DNA of 5,833 bases from Chitinophagaceae bacterium UBA3430 (GTDB taxonomy: Bacteria; Bacteroidota; Bacteroidia; Chitinophagales; Chitinophagaceae), in assembly GCA_002378975.1 (NCBI GenBank), contig DFST01000012.1, forward strand, positions 963 to 6,795, given 5' to 3'. A program made the translations under genes and the position numbers. Positions 1 to 5,483 of the stretch are shown piece by piece (the first letter of the stretch is position 1; every line of letters begins with the position of its first letter). The notes under the pieces were generated by a model. The model saw nothing but the letters and a program-made list of their open reading frames with translations, had not been told where the DNA came from and ran no database searches.

Positions 1-4
1 AACT

Positions 5-21
5 CCCAAACTGCCCAAACT
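5..21. repeat. two copies of an 8-bp direct repeat downstream of tatC
   Basis: On the minus strand the octamer AGTTTGGG occurs twice, at 12..5 and 21..14, in a 9-base period immediately after the hairpin that follows tatC. It may simply be the tail of a transcription terminator or the start of a longer repeat cut by the window edge. Two copies are too few to assign a function. Confidence 0.35.
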
Positions 22-40
22 AGCCGATCTCCGATCGGCT
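22..40 (-). terminator. candidate hairpin terminator after tatC
   Basis: A perfect inverted repeat has 8-bp arms AGCCGATC and GATCGGCT and a 3-base loop. It begins at the last base of the tatC stop codon when read on the minus strand. The position suits a terminator or a 3' stabilising hairpin for the minus-strand gene block. The sequence after the stem starts AGTTTGGG and has no real run of T, so it is not a textbook intrinsic terminator. Hairpin seen directly; terminator role inferred. Confidence 0.42.
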
Positions 41-885
41 TAGCTCCATTCCTTCTTCTGCTCCTTATTCACCCGTCCGGCGAGTATGATGCTGGCTTCG
101 AACAGCAAATAAAGCGGGATGGTCACGATGGTCAGACTAAACGGATCGGTCGAGGGGGTGATGATCGCTGCGGCGATCAGAATGATCACGAACGCATGCC
201 GGCGGTAGGTGCGCAGGAAGGTCGCCGTAACGACGCCGATCCGGGCCAATAACATAACCAGCAAAGGCATCTGAAACAACACCCCGATCCCGGCGGTGGT
301 ATAGATCAGATTCTCCAAATAATCAGAGAAGGAGGGCATGATCACGATCTGTGCGCTCAACTTGTAGTTGAAATAGAAGTTCACCATGAAAGGCGTGAGG
401 ATGAAATAGCCGAAGGCCACTCCGGTGAAGAACAACAGGGATACCCAGACAATGATGCCGCGGGTTTTTTTCAATTCTTTATCCGAGAGGGCGGGGCGTA
501 CAAAGCGCCAGAATTCCCAGAATATATAAGGGAAGGCTAGAATGAATCCGCCGATGAAGGCCAAGGTGAACGAGGCGATGAATTGCCCGGTCATCGTGGT
601 TTCTAAAAATTGTGCTTGTACGGGCTGAAAGCAAAGCGCATCTCCAATGCCGATGTTTTGACCCAATGAACAGAGCCATCGGGCAGAGATGAAATCGGGT
701 CGGGTGGGTGCAAAGAGAACGTCTTCGACCACCCAATCCGAATAAGCAAACACAAAAATGGCGCAGACCAGCAGGGCGATCGTTGAACGGATGATGTGCC
801 ATCGGAGTTCTTCGAGGTGATCGAGAAAACTCATCTCGGCCTGTTCGTCGGGGGTGCGTCGGTTGAAGAAATCTAAAAGCGCCAT
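40..885 (-). CDS. tatC: Sec-independent protein translocase subunit TatC
   Basis: TatC is the inner-membrane receptor of the twin-arginine pathway: it binds RR signal peptides and works with TatA-type proteins to export folded proteins. The 281-residue protein shows the TatC N-terminal signature HLEELR (23-28), the cytoplasmic loop motif RPALSDKE (130-137) with the conserved Glu137, and six hydrophobic segments near 31-49, 100-125, 144-168, 192-216, 228-244 and 248-268. The loop after the first segment is long and carries Cys72 and Cys85, as is common in Bacteroidota. In segment 4 the polar position Glu170 of E. coli TatC is Gln205 here. An upstream in-frame TTG at 894 exists, but ATG 885 is preferred because it follows a -7 box by 6 bases. 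It is the last gene of the minus-strand block, 21 bases after the CNNM gene. No tatA or tatB is in the window. Confidence 0.96.
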   Translation of the reverse strand: MALLDFFNRRTPDEQAEMSFLDHLEELRWHIIRSTIALLVCAIFVFAYSDWVVEDVLFAPTRPDFISARWLCSLGQNIGIGDALCFQPVQAQFLETTMTGQFIASFTLAFIGGFILAFPYIFWEFWRFVRPALSDKELKKTRGIIVWVSLLFFTGVAFGYFILTPFMVNFYFNYKLSAQIVIMPSFSDYLENLIYTTAGIGVLFQMPLLVMLLARIGVVTATFLRTYRRHAFVIILIAAAIITPSTDPFSLTIVTIPLYLLFEASIILAGRVNKEQKKEWS

Positions 886-891
886 GGGGCA

Positions 892-899
892 CAAATATA
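892..899 (-). promoter_or_regulatory. Bacteroidota -7 promoter box before tatC
   Basis: TATATTTG on the minus strand matches the Bacteroidota -7 consensus TAnnTTTG exactly. Only TGCCCC separates it from the tatC ATG, so transcription would begin at or within a few bases of the start codon, giving a leaderless or near-leaderless mRNA. The box lies in the 21-base gap after the CNNM gene. I did not find a convincing TTG -33 element at the expected spacing. Confidence 0.6.
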
Positions 900-906
900 C
901 AGCGGG

Positions 907-2148
907 TTATTGCAGCCGCTTCATGCGAACGGTTTCGATTCGGGTTTCGGTGACCTGCAGCACCTCAAATTCGTAGTCGTCGATGATGATCCGTTCCTTT
1001 TGCTGGGGGATCGTATCGTGGTGGTTGATGATGTAACCCGACAGGGTTTCGGCCTCGTCGTGGTCAAACCGGAAATCGTATTTGTCGGCCAGGTAATCCA
1101 ATTCCAATCGGCCGGAAAAGATGAATTCCTGTTCATTCAATTGCTTTTCGACGAACTCTTCGGTGTCGTATTCGTCGCGGATCTCGCCGAATAGTTCTTC
1201 CAATACATCTTCCATGGTCACGATCCCGGCGGTACCTCCGAATTCATCCACCACCCAGGCGATGCTTTTGCGTTCGCGGGTGAATTGACCGATCAGTCGT
1301 GTGGTGCTCATGCTTTCCGGAACGGCGGGAATGGGTAGAATGATCTCTTCAATCGATTGGGGGTTTTTGAAAAGGTCGAGCTGATGCACGTAACCAATGA
1401 TGTGATCGATGTCTTTGTTAAAAACGATCAGTTTGCTGAGTTGGGTGGAAATGAAAAGTTGTCGGAGCTCTTCAATCGTAGCTTTCTGGTTTACCCCCAC
1501 GATCTCTTTGCGGGGTACCAGGCATTGGCGAACCTTGATCTTGGGCAGTTCTTGGGCATTCTCCATCAATTGCGCGTGCAGGTCGTCGACCTCTTCAGGC
1601 ACGGGTGTTTGAAACAGGTGCTTCAGATCGCTTCGCTTTAGCGGTTCACGTTTTTCATGGATGCGCACATCAAATATGTTCCGAAGTAGCCATTCGGCCG
1701 CATCGATGGCGGCAGCGGCGATGGGGAATAGGCCGTTTTGGATTCGATGGAGGAAGCCGGAAAACCGGATCAGTCCCCATTCACCCCGGGCGCGGAAAAA
1801 AGCACGGGGCAAGAATTCGCTCAGTATCAATACCAGCAGCGTGGTGATGGCGATTTCGATCAGCAATTGCAGGGTGTTCGATTCGATGTGTGCGTAGCTC
1901 CATAATGGCTGCATCACATCGTTGATCTGCAGCGCCAGCAATACCAGCAGCAGTTGGAAGCCAACCAAGGTGCTGCCCAGTAGGCGGGCCGGTGATTCGA
2001 GCAGGGGATCGAGTCGTTTGAGGGCATCGGGGTTTTGTCGACGTCTGAGTTCTAAGGTCATCCGATTGGCGCTGTAGAACGACATTTCGAGTCCGGCCAA
2101 CAGGGCCATTCCCAGCAACGTTATCAGAAAGACAATGAATACGCTCAT
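907..2148 (-). CDS. CNNM/CorC-type membrane protein with CBS pair (hemolysin family)
   Basis: This 413-residue protein has the standard order of the CNNM (DUF21)-CBS-CorC_HlyC family. An N-terminal membrane domain (about 1-155) has hydrophobic segments near 1-23, 56-77, 94-115 and 130-150, with GLEMSFYSAN (19-28) and a degenerate GE-LPK motif as SEFLPRAFF (110-118). A CBS pair spans about 203-322, the second ending in the highly typical VVDEFGGTAGIVTMEDVLEE (299-318). A C-terminal CorC_HlyC domain covers about 333-412. Family members are linked to Mg2+ or Co2+ transport or resistance; the historical name hemolysin is poorly supported. Bacteroidota GldE shares this architecture, but no gldD is adjacent and I see no GldE-specific feature, so I give no symbol. 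The ATG at 2148 lies 11 bases after the gmk stop, suggesting co-transcription. Confidence 0.9.
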   Translation of the reverse strand: MSVFIVFLITLLGMALLAGLEMSFYSANRMTLELRRRQNPDALKRLDPLLESPARLLGSTLVGFQLLLVLLALQINDVMQPLWSYAHIESNTLQLLIEIAITTLLVLILSEFLPRAFFRARGEWGLIRFSGFLHRIQNGLFPIAAAAIDAAEWLLRNIFDVRIHEKREPLKRSDLKHLFQTPVPEEVDDLHAQLMENAQELPKIKVRQCLVPRKEIVGVNQKATIEELRQLFISTQLSKLIVFNKDIDHIIGYVHQLDLFKNPQSIEEIILPIPAVPESMSTTRLIGQFTRERKSIAWVVDEFGGTAGIVTMEDVLEELFGEIRDEYDTEEFVEKQLNEQEFIFSGRLELDYLADKYDFRFDHDEAETLSGYIINHHDTIPQQKERIIIDDYEFEVLQVTETRIETVRMKRLQ

Positions 2149-2159
2149 GAACCGATTGG

Positions 2160-2738
2160 TTATGCTTGCAGGAAGTTACGAACCAATTGCTCGGTCTCCG
2201 CACAGGCCTGATCGAGGTCTGCATTCAGGATGATGTGATCGAATTCCCCTTTGTAACTCATCTCATAGGTTGCCTTGTTGATGCGGGCATCCAGTGATTC
2301 GGGCGTTTCGGTTCCGCGGGCATGGAGCCGACGTGAGAGTTCCTCGAGTGAAGGGGGTTGAATGAACAGAGCCAGACTGCGATCGGGAAAACGTTTGCGC
2401 ACATTCAGCCCGCCTTTGACATCAATGTCCAGCAGCGGCGTCTTACCCATTTCCCAGATCCGCTCGAGTTCGCTTACCGGCGTGCCGTAGTATTTACCGA
2501 AGTATACCATTTCCCATTCTGCCAATTCACTCTTGGAGATTTTTTTTTCGAAGTCTTCTACGGATGTGAAATAGTATTCAACCCCGTCTGTTTCTCCGGC
2601 TCGTGGTGAACGGGTTGTACAGGAAATGGAGAATGCCAGTTGTTCAGGCATTTGCTTGAGTAGGTATTTGACGATCGAAGTTTTACCGGCTCCTGATGGG
2701 GCGGCAATGATGATGATCTTATTTCCGGATGGGGCCAT
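2160..2738 (-). CDS. gmk: guanylate kinase
   Basis: Guanylate kinase phosphorylates GMP to GDP with ATP in the cytoplasm, an essential step toward GTP and dGTP. The 192-residue product has the usual length of the family. It shows the P-loop APSGAGKTS (13-21), the GMP-binding block SCTTRSPR (39-46) followed by GETDGVEYYF (48-57), YYGTP (83-87), DIDVKGG (104-110, where many homologues have DIDWQGA or similar) and the lid region RGTE (141-144). All key residues are present. An in-frame TTG at 2744 adds only two residues; ATG 2738 is preferred because homologous N-termini begin just before the P-loop strand. There is no clear Shine-Dalgarno sequence. It lies 30 bases after the DUF4290 gene and 11 before the CNNM gene. 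A run of nine A residues occurs in the coding strand at codons 64-67. Confidence 0.97.
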   Translation of the reverse strand: MAPSGNKIIIIAAPSGAGKTSIVKYLLKQMPEQLAFSISCTTRSPRAGETDGVEYYFTSVEDFEKKISKSELAEWEMVYFGKYYGTPVSELERIWEMGKTPLLDIDVKGGLNVRKRFPDRSLALFIQPPSLEELSRRLHARGTETPESLDARINKATYEMSYKGEFDHIILNADLDQACAETEQLVRNFLQA

Positions 2739-2741
2739 GTG

Positions 2742-2749
2742 CAAAGAAA
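2742..2749 (-). promoter_or_regulatory. weak candidate -7 box before gmk
   Basis: TTTCTTTG on the minus strand matches TAnnTTTG except for T in place of A at the second position. It ends three bases before the gmk ATG and lies in the 30-base gap after the DUF4290 gene. Its layout resembles the boxes before tatC and the glycosyltransferase, but the mismatch and very short spacing make it doubtful. Confidence 0.25.
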
Positions 2750-2768
2750 CGCGAAAAGAAGATTCGGA

Positions 2769-3428
2769 TCAGTACCGTTTCTTTTTGAAACCGCCGCGCA
2801 TGTCGCGTCTTCCGCCGCCACCGCCGCTGCCTCCACGTTGTTGGAATTTGCCGCGTTTTCCAAAGTTGCCTCTACCTTCTGGTTGCATGCGGTATGCTTT
2901 TACAAACGGGGTATTGGTGAAGGTGAGTTGTCCGTTGGTCAGTGCATTCATTTCGCTTTGAATGACATCATCGGCGACCAATTCTTTGTGCCAGTTGTTG
3001 TAGGCCAGCTTCATGTAATAGGCGATCGCATTGGCGAAGCCCAATTTCTTATCGGCATCTTCTACTTCCAGGGCTTTGTTGATGACCAGTTCCAGATTCT
3101 TGCCCAAGTGCGAGTAGCGCGGATGACGCTTCGGATAGGGCAGGGGCTTGGGGCGGGCTTTGGCCTCTTCGCGAGTCGGGACGGGATAGGGAGACTTTAC
3201 ATCGAGGGTATAATCGGAAATCTCAAAAAGATGGTCCCAGAATTTCTGCTTGTAATCCTCGACATTTTTCAATTGGGGATTGAGAATACCCATGGTCTCT
3301 ATGACGACTTGGGCGTTCTTCTGACGTTTCTCGGGTTCTTCGATCGTCATCACGTATTCGACCATGCGTTGGATGTGACGGCCGTATTCGCGCAGCGCCA
3401 GGTGGTTGCGGCTAGTATTGTAATCCAT
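2769..3428 (-). CDS. DUF4290 family protein with Arg/Gly-rich C-terminal tail
   Basis: The 219-residue product matches, from memory, the DUF4290 family of uncharacterised Bacteroidota proteins. Diagnostic stretches are the N-terminus MDYNTSRNHLALREYGRHIQ (1-20), the KFWDHLFEISDY block (62-73) with a following SPYPVPT (79-85), and AIAYYMKLAYNNWHKE (134-149). The conserved core ends near residue 180. Residues 185-219 form a basic, low-complexity tail with 13 Gly and 12 Arg or Lys, including RGG (198-200 and 211-213), a run of five Gly (202-206) and a final FKKKRY. Such RGG-like tails often bind RNA, but that is inference. The protein has no signal peptide or membrane segment and is probably cytoplasmic. 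The ATG at 3428 follows a perfect -7 box by 17 bases, so this is the first gene of the minus-strand block. Function unknown. Confidence 0.88.
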   Translation of the reverse strand: MDYNTSRNHLALREYGRHIQRMVEYVMTIEEPEKRQKNAQVVIETMGILNPQLKNVEDYKQKFWDHLFEISDYTLDVKSPYPVPTREEAKARPKPLPYPKRHPRYSHLGKNLELVINKALEVEDADKKLGFANAIAYYMKLAYNNWHKELVADDVIQSEMNALTNGQLTFTNTPFVKAYRMQPEGRGNFGKRGKFQQRGGSGGGGGRRDMRGGFKKKRY

Positions 3429-3445
3429 AAAGTGTTGTGAAAGGA

Positions 3446-3453
3446 CAAATATA
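3446..3453 (-). promoter_or_regulatory. Bacteroidota -7 promoter box before the DUF4290 gene
   Basis: TATATTTG on the minus strand matches TAnnTTTG exactly and ends 17 bases before the ATG at 3428, giving a short leader of roughly 10 bases. It would drive the minus-strand block including gmk. No clear -33 TTG is visible upstream, where the sequence is G+C-rich. Confidence 0.6.
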
Positions 3454-3495
3454 GGAAATCTTCCAGAGTGCCTCCGGGCGGGGAGGATGGGGTGT

Positions 3496-3503
3496 TACCT
3501 TTG
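3496..3503 (+). promoter_or_regulatory. Bacteroidota -7 promoter box before the glycosyltransferase gene
   Basis: TACCTTTG matches TAnnTTTG exactly. It is followed by TGCCCCC and the ATG at 3511, nearly the same arrangement as at tatC, and implies a leaderless or near-leaderless mRNA. It sits about 42 bases from the divergent box of the DUF4290 gene, so the two promoters share one small control region. Confidence 0.58.
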
Positions 3504-3510
3504 TGCCCCC

Positions 3511-4641
3511 ATGCGCATTGCAGTCAATACCCGTTTTGGATGGTTGGAACGCCTCGAAGGATATGGCTATTTCACGGAGCAGGTCTTTCTGCGTTTAGCT
3601 GAGCAACACAGCGAGCATGCTTTTCTGTTCATTTTCGATCGTCCGGTCGATCCGGTCTTGTCGTGGCCTTCCAATGTCAAGATCTGCGTGGTCGGTCCGC
3701 CAGCTCGCCACCCTTTGCTCTGGCGTTTGTGGTATAATTGGCGGATACCCGGCGTGCTTAGTCGGTTCAAGGCGGATGTATTTGTATCGCCCGATGGGAT
3801 TGCATCCTTGTGTACCCGGGTGCCGCAATGCTTGGTGGTCCATGACCTGGCTTTTCTCCACGACCGGGACTGGTTTTCGGCCTCCATTCGCCGTTATTAC
3901 CGCGTTCATTTGCCGAAGTTTTTGAAAACGGTGAAGACCATTGCAACGGTCTCAGAAAAATCCCGTGCCGAATTGATCGATCGGTATCAGATCGCTCCGG
4001 ATCGAATCGATGTGGTGTATAGTGCGGCCAAGTCGGCATTCCGCATTTTGAGTGAACAAGAGCGTGCCGACATCAAACTGCGATTCACAGAAGGCAAAGA
4101 GTATTTTCTCTATACGGGGGCCATCCATCCGCGCAAAAACCTGATTGGACTGCTGAAAGCGTTCTCGTTGTTTAAAAAAAGACAACAGAACGGCTTCAAG
4201 TTGGTGTTGGCCGGACGAATGGCCTGGCAATCGGGTCGGTTTGAAGCGTTGTTGTCCACCTACAAATACCGCAACGATGTGGTGCTGACCGGCTATGTGG
4301 ATCTAGAGACGTTGGTGGGGCTCACCGGATCAGCCTATGCCTTGGTGTATCCTTCTTTTTACGAAGGGTTCGGTGTTCCGGTGTTGGAATCGATGCAAGC
4401 GGGTGTGCCTGTGATCACGAGTTCGGATACGTCTATGGAAGAGATTGCAGGAAGCGCTGCTCTGTATGCAGATCCCAAGGATCCGGCTTCGATCGCAGAG
4501 CAAATGAACCGGTTGTACATCGATGAAGCGCTTCGTCGGCGTCAGATCGAGGCGGGAAAACCCGTGGCTGCCCGTTTTCAGTGGTCGGCCACCGCCGAAC
4601 GGGTCTGGGATTGTATGCTGAAGGCTGCCCATTCGAATTGA
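3511..4641 (+). CDS. GT4-type glycosyltransferase (family 1/4 fold GT-B)
   Basis: This 376-residue protein has the two-lobed GT-B layout. The N-terminal acceptor lobe (about 1-185) begins MRIAVNTR, has the glycine-containing LEGYGYFTEQ and includes VVHDL (109-113) and ATVSEKS (145-151), both typical. The C-terminal Glycos_transf_1 lobe carries GAIHPRKN (203-210) for nucleotide-sugar phosphate contact and the EX7E motif as Glu285 and Glu293 within YEGFGVPVLE. It is expected to be a retaining enzyme using an NDP- or GDP-sugar at the cytoplasmic face of the membrane to build a surface glycan; sugar and acceptor cannot be read from the sequence. An in-frame ATG at 3487 adds eight residues, but the -7 box at 3496-3503 lies inside that extension and homologues start at MRIAVNTR, so 3511 is chosen. 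No other glycan gene is adjacent; gldC follows after 26 bases. Confidence 0.92.
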   Translation: MRIAVNTRFGWLERLEGYGYFTEQVFLRLAEQHSEHAFLFIFDRPVDPVLSWPSNVKICVVGPPARHPLLWRLWYNWRIPGVLSRFKADVFVSPDGIASLCTRVPQCLVVHDLAFLHDRDWFSASIRRYYRVHLPKFLKTVKTIATVSEKSRAELIDRYQIAPDRIDVVYSAAKSAFRILSEQERADIKLRFTEGKEYFLYTGAIHPRKNLIGLLKAFSLFKKRQQNGFKLVLAGRMAWQSGRFEALLSTYKYRNDVVLTGYVDLETLVGLTGSAYALVYPSFYEGFGVPVLESMQAGVPVITSSDTSMEEIAGSAALYADPKDPASIAEQMNRLYIDEALRRRQIEAGKPVAARFQWSATAERVWDCMLKAAHSN

Positions 4642-4643
4642 GT

Positions 4644-4651
4644 TAATTTTG
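4644..4651 (+). promoter_or_regulatory. candidate -7 promoter box before gldC
   Basis: TAATTTTG matches TAnnTTTG and lies in the A+T-rich 26-base gap between the glycosyltransferase stop and the gldC ATG, 16 bases before the start codon. It would allow gldC, yqeY and cvpA to be expressed separately from the glycosyltransferase. The A+T-rich context makes a chance match more likely than for the other boxes. Confidence 0.45.
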
Positions 4652-4667
4652 ACATTCAAATTATATT

Positions 4668-5015
4668 ATGCATCAATCAACGATCACGGTTAAGGTAGCT
4701 TTAGATGAGAAGCGTGTGCCAACCGACATTCAGTGGGCGGCCAGCGAGTCGGCCGAGGGCCAATTTCAGCAAGCGAAGGCCATGATGATCTCTTTGTGGG
4801 ATGGGGCCGATAAAGCCGCTTTGCGCATTGATCTGTGGACGCAACAAATGATGGTCGACGAGATGGCTGACTTTTTCTATCAGACGATGATGACCATGGC
4901 CGACACGTATGGTCGAGCTACGCAGTATCAAGACCAAGTCGAAGAGATGAAGACCTTCGCGCGTACTTTTTATGAGCAATTCCGAGCCAAACAATTAGCC
5001 AACAATAAAGCATAA
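4668..5015 (+). CDS. gldC: gliding motility-associated protein GldC
   Basis: GldC is a small, probably cytoplasmic Bacteroidota protein first found through gliding-defective Flavobacterium johnsoniae; its biochemical role is not established. The 115-residue product has the family's usual length. It carries the recognisable blocks ITVKVALDEKRVPTDIQW (6-23), AKAMMISLWD (36-45) and LRIDLWTQQMMVDEMADFF (52-70), followed by QTMMTMADTYGRAT (72-85). No signal peptide or membrane segment is seen. Homologues start a few residues before the same strand, so ATG 4668 is a natural start. In Flavobacterium gldC lies next to gldB; here the upstream neighbour is a glycosyltransferase and the downstream one, after 3 bases, is yqeY. 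The presence of gldC alone does not show gliding, since homologues occur in non-gliding relatives. No good Shine-Dalgarno sequence is visible. Confidence 0.92.
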   Translation: MHQSTITVKVALDEKRVPTDIQWAASESAEGQFQQAKAMMISLWDGADKAALRIDLWTQQMMVDEMADFFYQTMMTMADTYGRATQYQDQVEEMKTFARTFYEQFRAKQLANNKA

Positions 5016-5018
5016 AAC

Positions 5019-5474
5019 ATGCCTCTGGAAACTGACGTGATGGCTGCCTTGAAAACAGCCATGTTGAAAAAAGACGAAGCGGCTTTGCGCAGCTTGCGTG
5101 CCATCAAATCCGCGATCCTGCTGGCAAAAACAGCGGAAGGGGCATCGGGTGAATTGGATGAGGCCGCCGAGATCAAGATCTTGCAAAAAATGGTGAAGCA
5201 ACGGAAAGACGCCCTTGAGATCTTCCAACAACAGAATCGCCCGGAATTGGCGACCAAAGAAGCAGAAGAGATCGCGGTGATCGAAAAGTTTCTGCCACAA
5301 GCGATGTCGGAAGCGGAGATCATCGCCGGACTGAAACAACTCATCGCCGAATTGGGGGTAAGTTCTCCGGCAGAAATGGGCAAACTGATGGGTGCGGCCA
5401 ATAAAGCTTTTGCCGGCCGTGTAGACGGAAAGACGCTCTCCAATTATGTGAAACAAATGCTGACCGGCGGATAA
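5019..5474 (+). CDS. yqeY: GatB/YqeY domain-containing protein
   Basis: The 151-residue protein matches the stand-alone YqeY family, which resembles the tail domain of the GatB subunit of the tRNA-dependent amidotransferase. Its role on its own is not settled; tRNA or translation-related binding is commonly proposed. Visible family blocks are AALRSLRAIKSAILLAKT (21-38), the helix KMVKQRKDALEIF (57-69), the E-rich stretch leading to IEKFLPQAMSEAE (88-100), and the C-terminal three-helix bundle with EMGKLMGAANKAFAGRVDGK (119-138) and VKQML (144-148). Length is normal for the family. The ATG lies 3 bases after the gldC stop, so translational coupling is likely, and the cvpA start follows 9 bases after its stop. 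The protein is soluble and presumably cytoplasmic. Confidence 0.95.
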   Translation: MPLETDVMAALKTAMLKKDEAALRSLRAIKSAILLAKTAEGASGELDEAAEIKILQKMVKQRKDALEIFQQQNRPELATKEAEEIAVIEKFLPQAMSEAEIIAGLKQLIAELGVSSPAEMGKLMGAANKAFAGRVDGKTLSNYVKQMLTGG

Positions 5475-5483
5475 AAGATCCAC

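Noticed and set aside
886..894. Upstream TTG start for tatC
   Set aside because: It overlaps the last bases of the -7 box, and the ATG at 885 gives a normal N-terminus.
907..2148. Naming the CNNM/CorC protein GldE
   Set aside because: GldE has the same domain order, and gldC is nearby, but no gldD is adjacent and I cannot see a GldE-specific signature. A similarity search against GldE and general CNNM proteins would decide.
1781..2224. Minus-strand frame overlapping the start of the CNNM gene and the end of gmk
   Set aside because: It overlaps two strongly supported genes in another frame and has a low-complexity Arg/Thr/Pro-rich translation without family resemblance.
2739..3440. Open frame of 233 codons on the plus strand opposite the DUF4290 gene
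   Set aside because: It lies antisense to a protein matching a conserved family. Its translation resembles no family I know, and long shadow frames are common at this base composition.
3471..3486. CCTCC/GGAGG inverted repeat as an operator or a Shine-Dalgarno for the ATG at 3487
   Set aside because: Arms are only 5 bp in a G+C-rich stretch, and GGAGG directly abuts that ATG with no spacer, so it cannot serve as a normal ribosome binding site.
3487..3510. Upstream ATG start for the glycosyltransferase adding eight residues
   Set aside because: The extension contains the -7 box and does not fit the family N-terminus, which begins at MRIAVNTR.
4970..5483. Two overlapping minus-strand open frames opposite yqeY and the end of gldC
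   Set aside because: Both are antisense to recognisable genes, and one simply mirrors the Ala- and Lys-rich codons of yqeY as Ser/Phe-rich sequence.
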